Shown: positions 12,610 to 22,877 of the stretch, piece by piece
How the letters are laid out: each line of letters opens with the position of its first letter
Numbering within the stretch: position 1 is the first letter of the stretch
Source: Eucommia ulmoides
Lineage: Eukaryota; Streptophyta; Magnoliopsida; Garryales; Eucommiaceae
DNA length: 64,000 nucleotides
NCBI GenBank assembly: GCA_016647705.1
Contig: CM028333.1
Span: 8,878,616 to 8,942,615 of the forward strand
Reading direction: 5' to 3'
Translations under genes and position numbers: made by a program
The notes under the pieces: model-generated
Told to the model about the DNA's origin: nothing
Seen by the model: only the letters and a program-made list of their open reading frames with translations
Database searches by the model: none

Positions 12610-12895
12610 GTAATTGTAACATGTAACTAATATTATATAAGTACATGTAACTAAAAATGCCCAAATACGTGTGAAAAGTAACAATTATGAAATTGTAACT
12701 AACATTAGTTACATGTAACATAATTCACTATAAAAATCGAATGTACTCACTAAAAGATTCCCTACAATCCCTGCAATATCCCTACAATTCTTGCAATACG
12801 GGACTAAAACACAAGTGGAAACTAAATCAAAACTTAATAACACAAAATGATTTTTCATCAATTATACTTAAAAAAATGAATTTTTCACCGATTTT
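12218..12895 (+). repeat. long direct repeat, copy 2 (AGTTACAT-rich)
   Basis: Counterpart of 10420-10985, slightly longer because of an internal duplication of an AGTTACATGT...ATGTAACTTTTT block and a (CA)n(TA)n insertion near 12578-12610. It starts GGGACAATCGATGGGAG and ends near CGATTTTCT. Confidence 0.6.
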
Positions 12896-13115
12896 CTAAC
12901 TTGTTTTTTTTTATATTCTAAAGTAATTTAATTACAAATTAAAAAAAAAAAAACGAATTTTTAAAAGAAAAACCAATTTTTAGATAATAAATTAAAATGG
13001 GCCCATGAACTATGGCCCAATATAATAAAATACCTAGATATTATTTTTTATTTAAGAAAGTCCCATGCAAAATATGCACATGCCACTTTTATCCAATTCT
13101 CATTTTTTTTTTATA

Positions 13116-13892
13116 TTCTCTTCAGTGGGCCCCACCTCCCCCTCTCTCTCGTCAATCTCTTTCAATTTCTCTATATCTATTTTCTCGTCTCTTTTTCTCT
13201 CCACTTTCTGAGTTTTTCTCACACACTCTCTCTTCTCTCTCCTCCAATGGGCCCCACTTCTCTCTCTCTTTCTCTCTCACACACACTCTCCTCTCTCTCT
13301 CTCTCTATCTATATATTTCTTTTCTTTTTTTCTTTTTCTTTTTTTTTCCTTTTTATGTTTCTCTATTTTTTCTTTTTTTTTATAAAAATAAATAAATGTC
13401 AAAGTAAAATAAAATAGTTAATGTAAATTTCAATATAAAATTAAATTTTTGTGAGAAAAATGATCAAAATATCATGTCTATAAATCGTATTGGTAGAATT
13501 AATTTTGTAAAAATTAGATTTAAATTTTTTTTCATTGATGGTGAAAATATGTCTTTACTACATATACAACAAATATTACTGCATAACAACTTTCTTCGTG
13601 TTCAATGTTTAATTCTTACTGTACACTAACAATCATACAATAATTATCATACAATATTACTGCATAGTAACTTTCTTCGCGTTCAATGTTTAATACTTGT
13701 TATGCAATAATAATTATGCAACAATTATTAAAAGTTATTGTATAGTAACTAATAATGTTTGAGTTCAATTTTTTTGTAAAACATATAATTATTTATGATT
13801 AATTAATGTACAACAATAATGATAATGAGGGATAGATTTTGCAGAAAAATTGAATTTTGAATTTTGGTTCGAAAATGTGATGTCACTATTCT
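13116..13892 (+). repeat. left arm of a giant inverted repeat
   Basis: The arm starts TCTTCAGTGGGCCCCACC and continues through two GGGCCCCAC-containing, CT-rich blocks, a poly-pyrimidine stretch and an AT-rich part with TTAATTAATGTACAACAATAATG, ending at CGAAAATGTGATGTCACTAT. The reverse complement of 13943-14620 follows it block by block. The inner 120 bp is the most similar part. Indels make this arm about 100 bp longer than the other. No coding capacity. Confidence 0.85.
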
Positions 13893-13942
13893 TTTATACA
13901 GTATTGACACACGAACAAAACTGGGATATTAAATATCTAGAA

Positions 13943-14620
13943 ATAGTGAAATCACATTTTCGAACCAAAAATTCAAAATTCAATTTTTTGCAAAATCAAT
14001 CCCCCATTACCATTATTGTTGTACATTAATTAATCACAAATAATTGTATGTTTTACACAAAAAATTAAACTCAAACATTATTAGTTACTGTACAATAACT
14101 TTTGATATTTATTGCATGATTATTACTGTATAATAAATATTAAACATTTAAAGCGAATAAAGTTGATATGCAGTAATATTTGCTATATGTGTAGTAAATG
14201 CACATTTTCGCTATTAATTAAGAAAAAATTAAATCTAATTTTTACAAAATCAATTCCACCAAGACGATTTATAGACACATTATTTCGATAATTTTTCTCA
14301 TAAAATTTTAATTTTACATTGTAATTTACATTAGTTATTTTATTTTACTTTGAAAAAATTAAAAAAAAATTGAAAAACAGAAAAAGAAAAAAAAAATAAG
14401 GAAATAAAAAAAAGAATAAAGAAATATATAGATAGAGAGAGGAGAGTGTGTGTGTGAGAGAGAGAAAGAGAAAAGAGAGAACGAGTGAGGTGGGGGGCCC
14501 ATGGGAGGAGAGAGGAGAGAGAGTGTGTGAGAGAAACTCATAAAGTGAAGAGAGAGAGGATATAATAGATAGAGAGAATGAAAGAGATCGAGAGAGGTGG
14601 GGCCCACTGAGGAGAGAGAA
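13943..14620 (-). repeat. right arm of the giant inverted repeat
   Basis: Read on the minus strand this arm reproduces the left arm, from CTCAGTGGGCCCCACC inward to CGAAAATGTGATTTCACTAT. The loop between arms (13893-13942) is only about 50 bp. A transcript across it could fold into a stem of more than 600 bp. It may be a foldback transposon or an inverted duplication; no clear target duplication was seen at the outer ends. Confidence 0.85.
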
Positions 14621-14639
14621 AATCACTTACCTATTTATA

Positions 14640-14765
14640 TAGTCACGCGTCTTTTCAAAGGTGATAAACAAGTGATATCATATTAAGATTTTTACTAAAT
14701 AGAAATGATTAATGAAGATATAATGAATATAATAGTGGACCTTAGGGTCCATATTAAATTAGTCT

Positions 14766-14811
<46 letters not shown>

Positions 14812-16015
14812 ATTTTTCAAAGGACTCATATCCCTGTAGCGTCCAATAGGTGCGACTATTGCTTTCAATGGGTTACAACAATAGAACTTGTCAAATTATC
14901 TTTATCTTTTTTCTTTTTAAATTATCTTTCTTTAATTACCAATTATTTTTTAAATTGTTTTAAGTTTTTCGTGTGTTAATTATTTTATTTATTAATTTTT
15001 CTTTTTGGGTTATGTATTTTTTGAATTCCTTTGTTTTAGTTTTTGAATTTTTATTTTTGATATGTTTTTCTTTTCTATTTTTCTAATTTTTTACTTTTGA
15101 TTTTCTATTTTTTAAGTTCTATGAAAACATAAACAGGAGAATAAAATGGGGTGATTTGGTGTGTCCCTAAAGTCCAATTGTTTATTACCTTACTATATTC
15201 TATTATTTATCTTTTACGAAAAAATCACTAATTAAAAAACTTGAATTAATTTTATTAAAATACCCTTGACACACCCCAAATGTGTTTTGAAAATCTAGTT
15301 GTTCTTACTAATATGCTAGTAAAATTTTAGAAATACATCAAACCTATGCCAATCACTAGTACTACGGATTGCCACTGACGATAACAAATTTTAGATTTAG
15401 AAGTTTTTATCATATAACTTGTAGTGACTACTAAAAAAAATGTTAAAGGTAAAGTGAGTGGTACTTAGCATAGCAGTCAAGGAGCCCCGTGCGGGATCAA
15501 TGACATCTCCAAAATTTGTACATCGGAAAAGAAAGGTTGTTGAAGAGATTGCGGATCTTTAATTAAACCATGACCCTGAGTTTTAATAAAAAGAATAGTA
15601 CATTGTTTTTAGTGGCGATTGTTTCCTCCCCTACCGCATCTTGATTCTCCTTTTGTCTCTTCTTTGACGAGTGGCAATTGACTTATTTTATCCTACTCAT
15701 TCTACTCCCTCATCGTAGTGGTTATTCCATTTTTTCATTGATTTGAGCTCGGTTGGTTGGTGAGTTTGTTGAAAGTAAGTCCTATAGTCAATCATGTATT
15801 CATACATTCATTTGTAAAATGTCTCAATTTCAAATATTAATAAAAAATATTTTGATATTATTCTCTATTATATCAATGTTGTTGTAGACTTGCATATAAA
15901 ATTGAAATAACTTAGATATTTAATGTGATTAAAAGACTAAGGCGAAAGACATTTGATAACTTCTATCCTGAATTGTTCTGCGTCAGTATTGGATTGTTTA
16001 AACCGGTCTCCAACG
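14640..16015. other. AT-rich intergenic DNA
   Basis: Contains the (TA)n tract at 14769-14809 and otherwise no recognised gene or repeat. A stretch near 15275-15700 has more balanced composition but shows no coding signature. Confidence 0.35.
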
Positions 16016-16024
16016 ATCTAAAGC

Positions 16025-17155
16025 TAGCTTGTTGTATGGAATGAAATCGGGGTAGAATGAAATAAGGAATAAGAGTGGAATGGAATAAGAGAATGAATTG
16101 AATGATAGAATTAATGTAATGAATTTACTAATGGAATCACTATTTAATTATTTTACAGTGTATTTGATTAGACAGAATGACGGTGAAATAGAATCGCAAT
16201 TCCACCATCGATTCAGATTCATTTGTTTGGTTGCACAATAGAATAAAAAATTTGATTCATTGAAATGAAAATTGATGGAACTGAATTCCACACTTCATGG
16301 GCCAGAATCAGATTCTATAGTTTTTTTTTTTTTTTGGGGGGGGGGGTTACACCTAAAATACTTAATCTCATTTTGGCCTATAATTCTAAATTTGAAAATG
16401 ATTTCAATATTTTCTATAAATTAATTTTATCAATTTATTTCTATATTAATTTGAATAAAATATATTATTCATTAAATGGCAGGAACAAAATATTTTGTTC
16501 TCAATTTTATATTTTTATTTTGAAAAATAAAATAGATTTTTTTTTTCTTTCCAATATTATGTTTTTGTTTCAAGAATCACAAACTTATATTTCGAACAAA
16601 AATAAAAATTTGAAAGTTTTAAAATCAGTTCATGTTCCCGAAATAGAAACATAAATTTGAGAACAAAAAATATATTTTTGTTACCAAAATAGAAACAAAA
16701 ATCTAATTGTTTTCCTGAATCAGAAATAGAAAACCAAATATATATATATATAGGAAATGGAAGTGAAAATCTGGGAACAAAAAATATGTTTCTATTCCTA
16801 AACAAAAATAAATATGTGAGGAATAAAATCTATATATGCTCCCAAAGCGAAAACAAAAATGTTAGAACAAAACGGTGTTAGTTGTTGGTAGATTTTGAAC
16901 ATTTTCCACATGAGATATTACTCATATTTTGTTGTCCTTTTTTTTTAAAATAAATTATTATTAGCTTTATTTGTAAATGAATTTAATCTCAAAATTGATA
17001 TGTAAAAAAATATTATTTTATGCCATTTCTTAAAACATACAATAATCAAATAAGATAATGAAATAGTGATTCCATTGACAAATTCATTCCACTCTTCTCT
17101 CATTCTATTATTTCTCCTATTTTGTTCCACCCTGAATCAATTTCATCCAACCCAA
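16025..17155. mobile_element. foldback-type non-autonomous element with GAATGAAAT-rich ends
   Basis: The left end (16030-16160, GTATGGAATGAAATCGGGG ... ATGGAATCACTATTTAATTA) matches the inverted right end (17025-17150). A further degenerate copy of the end sequence follows at 17170-17440. The interior (16320-16870) is a separate repeat that recurs in inverted orientation at 19430-20030. No coding capacity. Confidence 0.5.
16325..16870 (+). repeat. dispersed repeat, copy A (inverted partner at 19430-20030)
   Basis: From the poly-T/poly-G tract near 16320, through ATAATTCTAAATTTGA and AATTAATTTTATCAATTTA, to a series of AACAAAAATAT-like blocks, this segment matches the reverse complement of 19430-20030. 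Confidence 0.6.
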
Positions 17156-17448
17156 CAATACGTTATTTGATTGTAACGACATGTTTGAATGAATGAAATA
17201 GAATGAGAGTTGAGTGGAATGAAATGGAAGCATGAATGAAATTGATTTATCAATAGAATCATTATTTCATTCTCTTATTTGGTTAGTTTGAAATGAGAGA
17301 ATGAATGAAATAGTGAAATGTAATAAAATTTTCATTATGCCCTTATGAAATCATTATTTCATTTTCTTATTTGGTTAGTATGAAATGGGTGAAAGAATAA
17401 AATAGTGAAATATAATAAAATTCTCATAATGCCTTTTTAGATTTCAAT

Positions 17449-17496
<48 letters not shown>

Positions 17497-18317
17497 CTTA
17501 AAAAAATTAAAAATATTAGTAATATCATATATGAAAAATATTTAACATACACAACTGCTATTTTTTTAAAGAAAAAATATCAATTGAAAACTATAATTCA
17601 AACCAAACAAATGAATAAATAATACACAATTGTTACTTTTAAAATAAACAAATAAATAAATGAATTGGATGCTGCTTGATTTTGAATTGGATAGAGTGGG
17701 CTGCTCAAGTTGATCTGAAAATGAAAAAGTATTGGGGCGAAGAAGGTTGATTGAATTAGGACCAAATTGATTTAATCAAGAGTTTCTGTGTAATTTGAGG
17801 TTTGATTCCATTGGGCTGGACGTGATTCCAGCCCATTTAAGATGGAATCCCATTCCTTCATTTTTCATTTCAATGGAATGAAAAAATTGATTCTATTGGA
17901 TAACCAAACGTCGGAATCGGAATCAAGGGCGGAATGTCGATTCCGTCCCGATTCCGTCCAACCAAACATGCCCTAATTGTATGCTCAAAGTAATGGAATG
18001 AAATAATATTTTTTTACATATCAATTTTGAGATAAAATTCATTCATAATATATATCATTTTTTTTGTATCAAGAGCAAGTCTTTCCTAAACCCCAACAGT
18101 CAACAGTACCACCACTCTTCGCTGTCTCGGATTTTGGGCTTTACCGCCTCAACCAGAGCTCCAAATTCATCTCACAATATACCATCAGAACCGTCGTGAC
18201 GAGATGATTCCAAAAACGTAAGTCCCATCACCAGATCACTGTTCACGCTCCCTCACGCGCGGCAAACAGAAGGCGCGTCAGATCCATGCGTAGCCTTCAA
18301 TTGCCTTTTGCACCCAA

Positions 18318-18500
18318 TTGCCACGTCAGCCCTAGCTGCCTAGTCAACGTTTATTCAGCGCCCACGTTAGCGCCAAGTCAGGGCTACATCAACGCCACGT
18401 TATCGTTTGACTATGCCACGTCAGCGTTTGACTGCCACATCAGTGTTGACCCACTGCCACGTCAGCGCACTCCTATCTACTCAACATCTGCCACATCACC
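18318..18500 (+). repeat. degenerate tandem repeat with CCACGTCAGC core
   Basis: The phrase TGCCACGTCAGCG with a TTTGAC neighbour recurs six or more times in about 180 bp with variants (CCACGTTAGC, CCACATCAGT, CCACATCACC). The core contains ACGTCA, a bZIP-type binding word. It lies just before the copia fragment; whether it belongs to that element is not clear. Confidence 0.6.
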
Positions 18501-18718
18501 GGTTCTCTGAATAATATTCGTGGGGCCGGTTCAAGCCTTTTTTTACTGGTTTTCTTCGAACTTGGACCGGTTCCTAGGGTTTCTCAACGTTCTGATTCTG
18601 TTTCCGGCCTCGGTTTTGTGATTTGAGACTAACAAAATATACTTTCCTATATATTCGTGTCATTTCTACACCGGTTCACCCGTTTCTCGTCCGGTTCTTG
18701 GAAATTTAATACCGGTTC

Positions 18719-19215
18719 ATGGACATTTTTGGGATGCTGAATCCATCCGTGACACCTTCTCCAGGTTCAACAATAATGTCTATGGGTTCTTCGCTCATTT
18801 TCAAAAAAAGTTCGGACCGTACCTCGTCTACTGTCACCATGTCTATTGCAGATTTGGCTTCATTCATCTTTCATATATTCTTCAAAATTGGTACTAGTAC
18901 AAATCTTTCCCCTGCTCTCTCACTTACTACAGATAATTCTTCTTGATTCTTTGATTTTGCCTGTTGTAATCACATGACATCTGATCCCAATATTTTTTCA
19001 ACCAAACTATCCGCTATGAATATCCCTAGTATTCATACTGCTGATGGTTCTAAAATATTTGTTACACATACCGGTCAAGTTTCTATTTCTTATATTTCTA
19101 TTCCTGACACGTATTTGATTCCGAACCTTATCTTAAATCTTTTATCTGTTGGACAACTTTGTGAATTGGGATTTGAAATCATATTTTCTAATAGTGGCTT
19201 GGGAATTCTTAGAAG
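18719..19215 (+). pseudogene. Ty1/copia pol fragment (protease region)
   Basis: The downstream part translates as FFDFACCNHMTSD followed by HTADGSKIFVTHTGQVS, PDTYLIPNL and NLLSVGQLCELG, which match the conserved copia segment with protease active site, VSHIGHV-like block, Y/F-VP-L block and NLLSVGQL box. The active-site motif normally reads W-x-x-D-S; here the Trp codon is TGA (stop) and Ser is Phe, so it is dead. The upstream 75-codon frame is Ser/Thr-rich, as in the linker before copia protease. Integrase, reverse transcriptase and LTRs are missing. Confidence 0.75.
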
Positions 19216-19228
19216 AGCGATGTGGGAT

Positions 19229-19427
19229 ACGAATCTAACATCCGCCCTTGAGTGCAATCCCCGGTTTGCACGAATGATTTGACTACGAGGGAATGATGAG
19301 AAATGTGTAACCTCTGGCTTGCACGGATGATTTGACTACGAGAGAATGAGAAACCTATAACCTTAACTCTGATACCATGTTAAGATAATTGGTAAGTGGA
19401 ATCCACTTACCAATTATCTTAACATGG
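19229..19427 (-). mobile_element. TRIM/copia LTR remnant with primer-binding site and palindromic LTR end
   Basis: On the minus strand an LTR-like end TCTTAACA is followed directly by TGGTATCAGAG, the usual primer site for initiator-Met tRNA, at about 19369-19379. A short internal stretch leads to GGCGGATGTTAGATTCG (about 19222-19238), which resembles a polypurine stretch plus LTR start. The LTR end itself is a near-perfect palindrome: 19375-19400 and 19402-19427 are 26-bp inverted repeats around one base. Two near-identical TTTGACTACGAG(A/G)GAATGA blocks lie inside at about 19279 and 19330. The exact element limits are uncertain. Confidence 0.45.
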
Positions 19428-19429
19428 AG

Positions 19430-20030
19430 CTTAAATAGATTCTATTTTTTTTTCAAATATTTTTTTAGGAATAGTTACATATTTTTTATTCTCAGATTTT
19501 TACTTCTATTTCCTATATAGTTTTTTTAGTTCTCAAATTTTTATTTTGATTCAGAAAAACATATAGATTTTTTGTTTCCATATTTTGTTTCTATTTTGAT
19601 AACAATAACATATTTTTTCTTCTCAAATTTATGTTTTGCACTTTTTTTTTTCGAGATATAAATTTTTTAACAAGAAATTTTTTTTAGAAACAAACAAAAA
19701 TTTATAAACAGAAAACATAATTCTAATTCAAAACACACACACAAAAAAAAATAAAAAATTACTTACTTATATTCCCAAAACGAAAACAGAATATTAAAAA
19801 AAAATCTATTTTCTTTTTTAAAATAAAATATAAAATTGAGAACAAGATATTTTGTTTTCTTCATATTTAGTGAATAATAATTTTTTAGTTTTTATTTCTT
19901 ATTCAAATTATTATAGGACTAAATTGATAAAATTAATTTAGAGAAAATATCGAAGTCATTGTCAAATTTAGAATTATATGCTAAAATGAGGTGAAATATT
20001 TTATGTATAACCCTTCCAAAAAATCCTACC
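19430..20030 (-). repeat. dispersed repeat, copy B (inverted partner at 16325-16870)
   Basis: The reverse complement of this AT-rich segment matches copy A, including AATTCTAAATTTGAC, AATTAATTTTATCAATTTA and the GGGTTATAC end. It has no coding capacity. Together the two copies form a 3-kb-spaced inverted pair enclosing the copia fragment. Confidence 0.6.
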
Positions 20031-20754
20031 ACACACCTAAAATATAGCTAAAAAATAATACTAAAATGTAATAAAAAATACACTTAAAAAGTATAAAAAA
20101 TACAATGAAAAATTAATTACTTGTAACTAAAAAATATATTAAAAAATAGTCACATATAACTAAAAAAAAGAAAAAAAGAATTAAACTGTTATTTTGTAAA
20201 TAAATTTGTTATTTTTGTAGATAATAGGGTCGCATTTGAAATTGACGAAGGCCCAAAAACTATATTTCTGTTCAACTGGTAATTCTTTGGGAGGAACACC
20301 CATTTTCTTCTAGGGATTTTGATAAAAAACTCATGTATAAGACTTTAATTAAGATGGATTCCATAAATTTTAGCTCAATTAAAAAAAAAATGCTTTTGAT
20401 TTATTTTTTTATTTCAATAGAACTTTACTAGTGTAGTTGAGGTGTCTTCTTTATAAGTGGGTATATGTATTTATTGAAGTAGTGGGTGTTTGGATTTTTA
20501 GAATTTTTATTGATTAATTTTGTATGCAATATAGATATAATGAGATTTTGGTTGGTTAATTAATAATGGTAGGAGAAAAGTCAAGTATTTATAAGCTTTT
20601 GGGCCCAAAAGAATTTACCCTTTCTTCTGTTGGGCAGATTCTTATAGCCCAACTATATATTACCTTCAACTTTGATCTGGAGTTTATGGGTCAATGGCCC
20701 AAATGAGCTCCCTCTAAATGTATTGCCCATTTTGACCCCAACTCCATTGGAGAC

Positions 20755-20843
20755 TGGAGCTGCAGAGTGCTTTTATGAAATTGAATGTCACGTTAAACCT
20801 TGGATTCCTGACAAAGCTTTGAATGTAGAAATGAGCGAATCAA
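20755..20843 (+). other. exon-like fragment of unknown family
   Basis: A 30-codon open stretch (CFYEIECHVKPWIPDKALNV in one frame) ends at a strong donor-like site AATCAAG|GTAAAG. I do not recognise the protein. Further right, exon-like pieces bounded by splice-like signals occur at 20941-21012 (GCTTGCAG| ... GCTCAG|GTACTC, with a CCGCCA run) and 22573-22618 (TTGTGCAG| ... CCGTGAG|GTATGC). These could be leader exons of one transcript that was later interrupted by the hAT insertion at 22878, or chance. Confidence 0.25.
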
Positions 20844-21855
20844 GGTAAAGTTCACCTACCCCGTTTTAACGTTACCTCTACACTCTGACAAAGAAAGACG
20901 AGAAGACAATCTACTTCTGTACAAGCATTGTTGCTTGCAGCTCACTCCCACGGCACAACCACATCCATCGCCGTCAGACGCCGCCACCGCCACCGCCACC
21001 GCCACCGCTCAGGTACTCTCTCTCTCTCTCTCTTTTTGCGCCTCCTGCCTGAGACCACCGCTACACCCCACTCCACAGGCCACCCATTCTGGCAATAATC
21101 GAACTTTGATTTGGTCGGATCTAGGTTTGAGTTTCCCTGATCTTGCTCCAACACTTACCATGCACCATCGGAAACTACTTTTTATTTCTGATTTTGCAAT
21201 ATCTGAGTTCAATTTGATCCAATCTAACTTCGATTTGGCTGGATTTGGCTTGGTTTTGTCAATACCCATCTTTGATTTGGTTAGATCTCTTCTTGATTTT
21301 TCAGATCCGTTCTAAAAATAAAAATAATTTTTCAGAACCTTTTTTTCTAGATATTTTTTGCTCAATTAGGGAGTGTTTCATTTTTTTTTTCCAACGGGCT
21401 TTATTTCTCACGTTAACTACGGTGATTGTGATTAATTGAATTTTTGAGTTATTAATTAATTTTTTTCTCTAATTTAACTTAAGAGATTATGTATTATGAA
21501 ATGTATCCAACTATAATTTTATTTTGGTAAGTTCATTTTTTTTGGTCATTACACTTCTGTGGTTCGATACCCCCCTAAATTAGCAAAATTTGAGATTTTT
21601 GGGTGTGGTATATCTTTTGAAAATTTTGTGATTTTGAGTGTCGGATGAATTTCTTCGTTTAAAATGATGATTCATCATAGTGGTACCAAAATTGGGGTTT
21701 CATGAGCGTTAGTTAGTTTTTCAAAATTTCACGAATTCGATTGTTTCAAAAAATCAGTAAAATTTGAGATTTTTCGGCGTGTTATAGCCGTTGAGGTTAT
21801 GCTAGATGCATCAAATGCATTGGCATTCATATACATTTTTAAAAAGATAAATACT

Positions 21856-21995
21856 TAGGTAGCATTTGGTTTCATGGAATTGGAACTTCAGAATTGGTAT
21901 AAGAAATAAACACTTGTAAAAATTTAAAAACTTACGTGTGTTCATCTCCAGTTCAAATTCCAATCCATCAATTCCACGCAACCAAACTCTACCTT
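21856..21995. mobile_element. 140-bp hAT-type MITE
   Basis: The ends form inverted repeats: TAGGTAGCATTTGGTTTCATGG on the left and, on the minus strand, TAAGGTAGAGTTTGGTTGCG on the right, both leading to GGAATTGGAA-like inner blocks. This is the 'TTTGGTT...CCAAA' end type common in plant hAT-derived MITEs. Confidence 0.6.
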
Positions 21996-22877
21996 AGAGA
22001 TTTTGTGTTTTAAACACCATTTGTTTACTCTTGTAGTTAACTCACTACGTATTATTGGAATTTTCCATTTGTTATTTGGTTAGATTTGCAAAAGACATTA
22101 TCGACAACTTGGTGCATAATTAGGTAGTTGTTTTTCCTTGCCATTTGTTTGGTTATTTCTTTTAATCAAGATTTTTTATTTTATTTTATCTTTTTCTCTT
22201 TTTTACAGCTTTAGCCATTTCTGAATTATCAATCTGACTTATTTGCATTGTTTTATGTATTTTTTTAATCTTAAAAGTGGTGTTACTTTTTGGATTGTTG
22301 ATTGTTTTGTTGAAAGTGCGAAATGTCGAGTTGAGCTAATGAGATATAGTTGCATTGAGGTAATTGGGTTTGAAAATGAAGCATGTAAATTTTAGATTTT
22401 CACATGTTTTCAATTTAAAAATTTTTTGGACCATTTTTTTTAAAAGATTTGCTTAGCTACAATTGGTTTGTGATTTTAAACCGCAATAATTCAATTCTTA
22501 TTTATTTTATTGTCATGGTACTTATTTTTTCGTGCTAAAAAATTTAATTTAATTTAATTTACTTTGTGCAGCTTAGAATCAGTCTCTAACAACATCTATA
22601 GAGCTCCGTCACCGTGAGGTATGCTCATAGTCTCATACAGGTTAGTGGGTGTCTTTTGATATTGCAATCTATTTTTTATTACAAAATATGATGTTGCGCA
22701 TCACTTCGCCAATGTTCATTGGTATATTTGTGTTCATATATAAATTGTAATCACTTTCATAACCCGATTACGTATTATTTAGGTAGATATGTGACAAAAG
22801 GAACTATAGTTTTCTCTCTATTTTCACCATTTCTAATTTATGATGTATTTGGAATATTTAGGGTTCAGGGTTGAGGG

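Noticed and set aside
13012..13395. Ser/Leu/Phe-rich frames in both arms of the giant palindrome
   Set aside because: They are translations of (CT)n tracts; different frames are open in the two arms, so there is no conserved protein.
16265..16654. 129-codon plus-strand open frame
   Set aside because: Encoded by an AT-rich dispersed repeat with homopolymer runs; the inverted copy at 19430-20030 does not keep the frame.
20935..21315. 126-codon plus-strand open frame after a CCGCCA repeat
   Set aside because: N-terminal part is a microsatellite translation and the rest consists of repeated FDL-type words; better read as a leader or intron.
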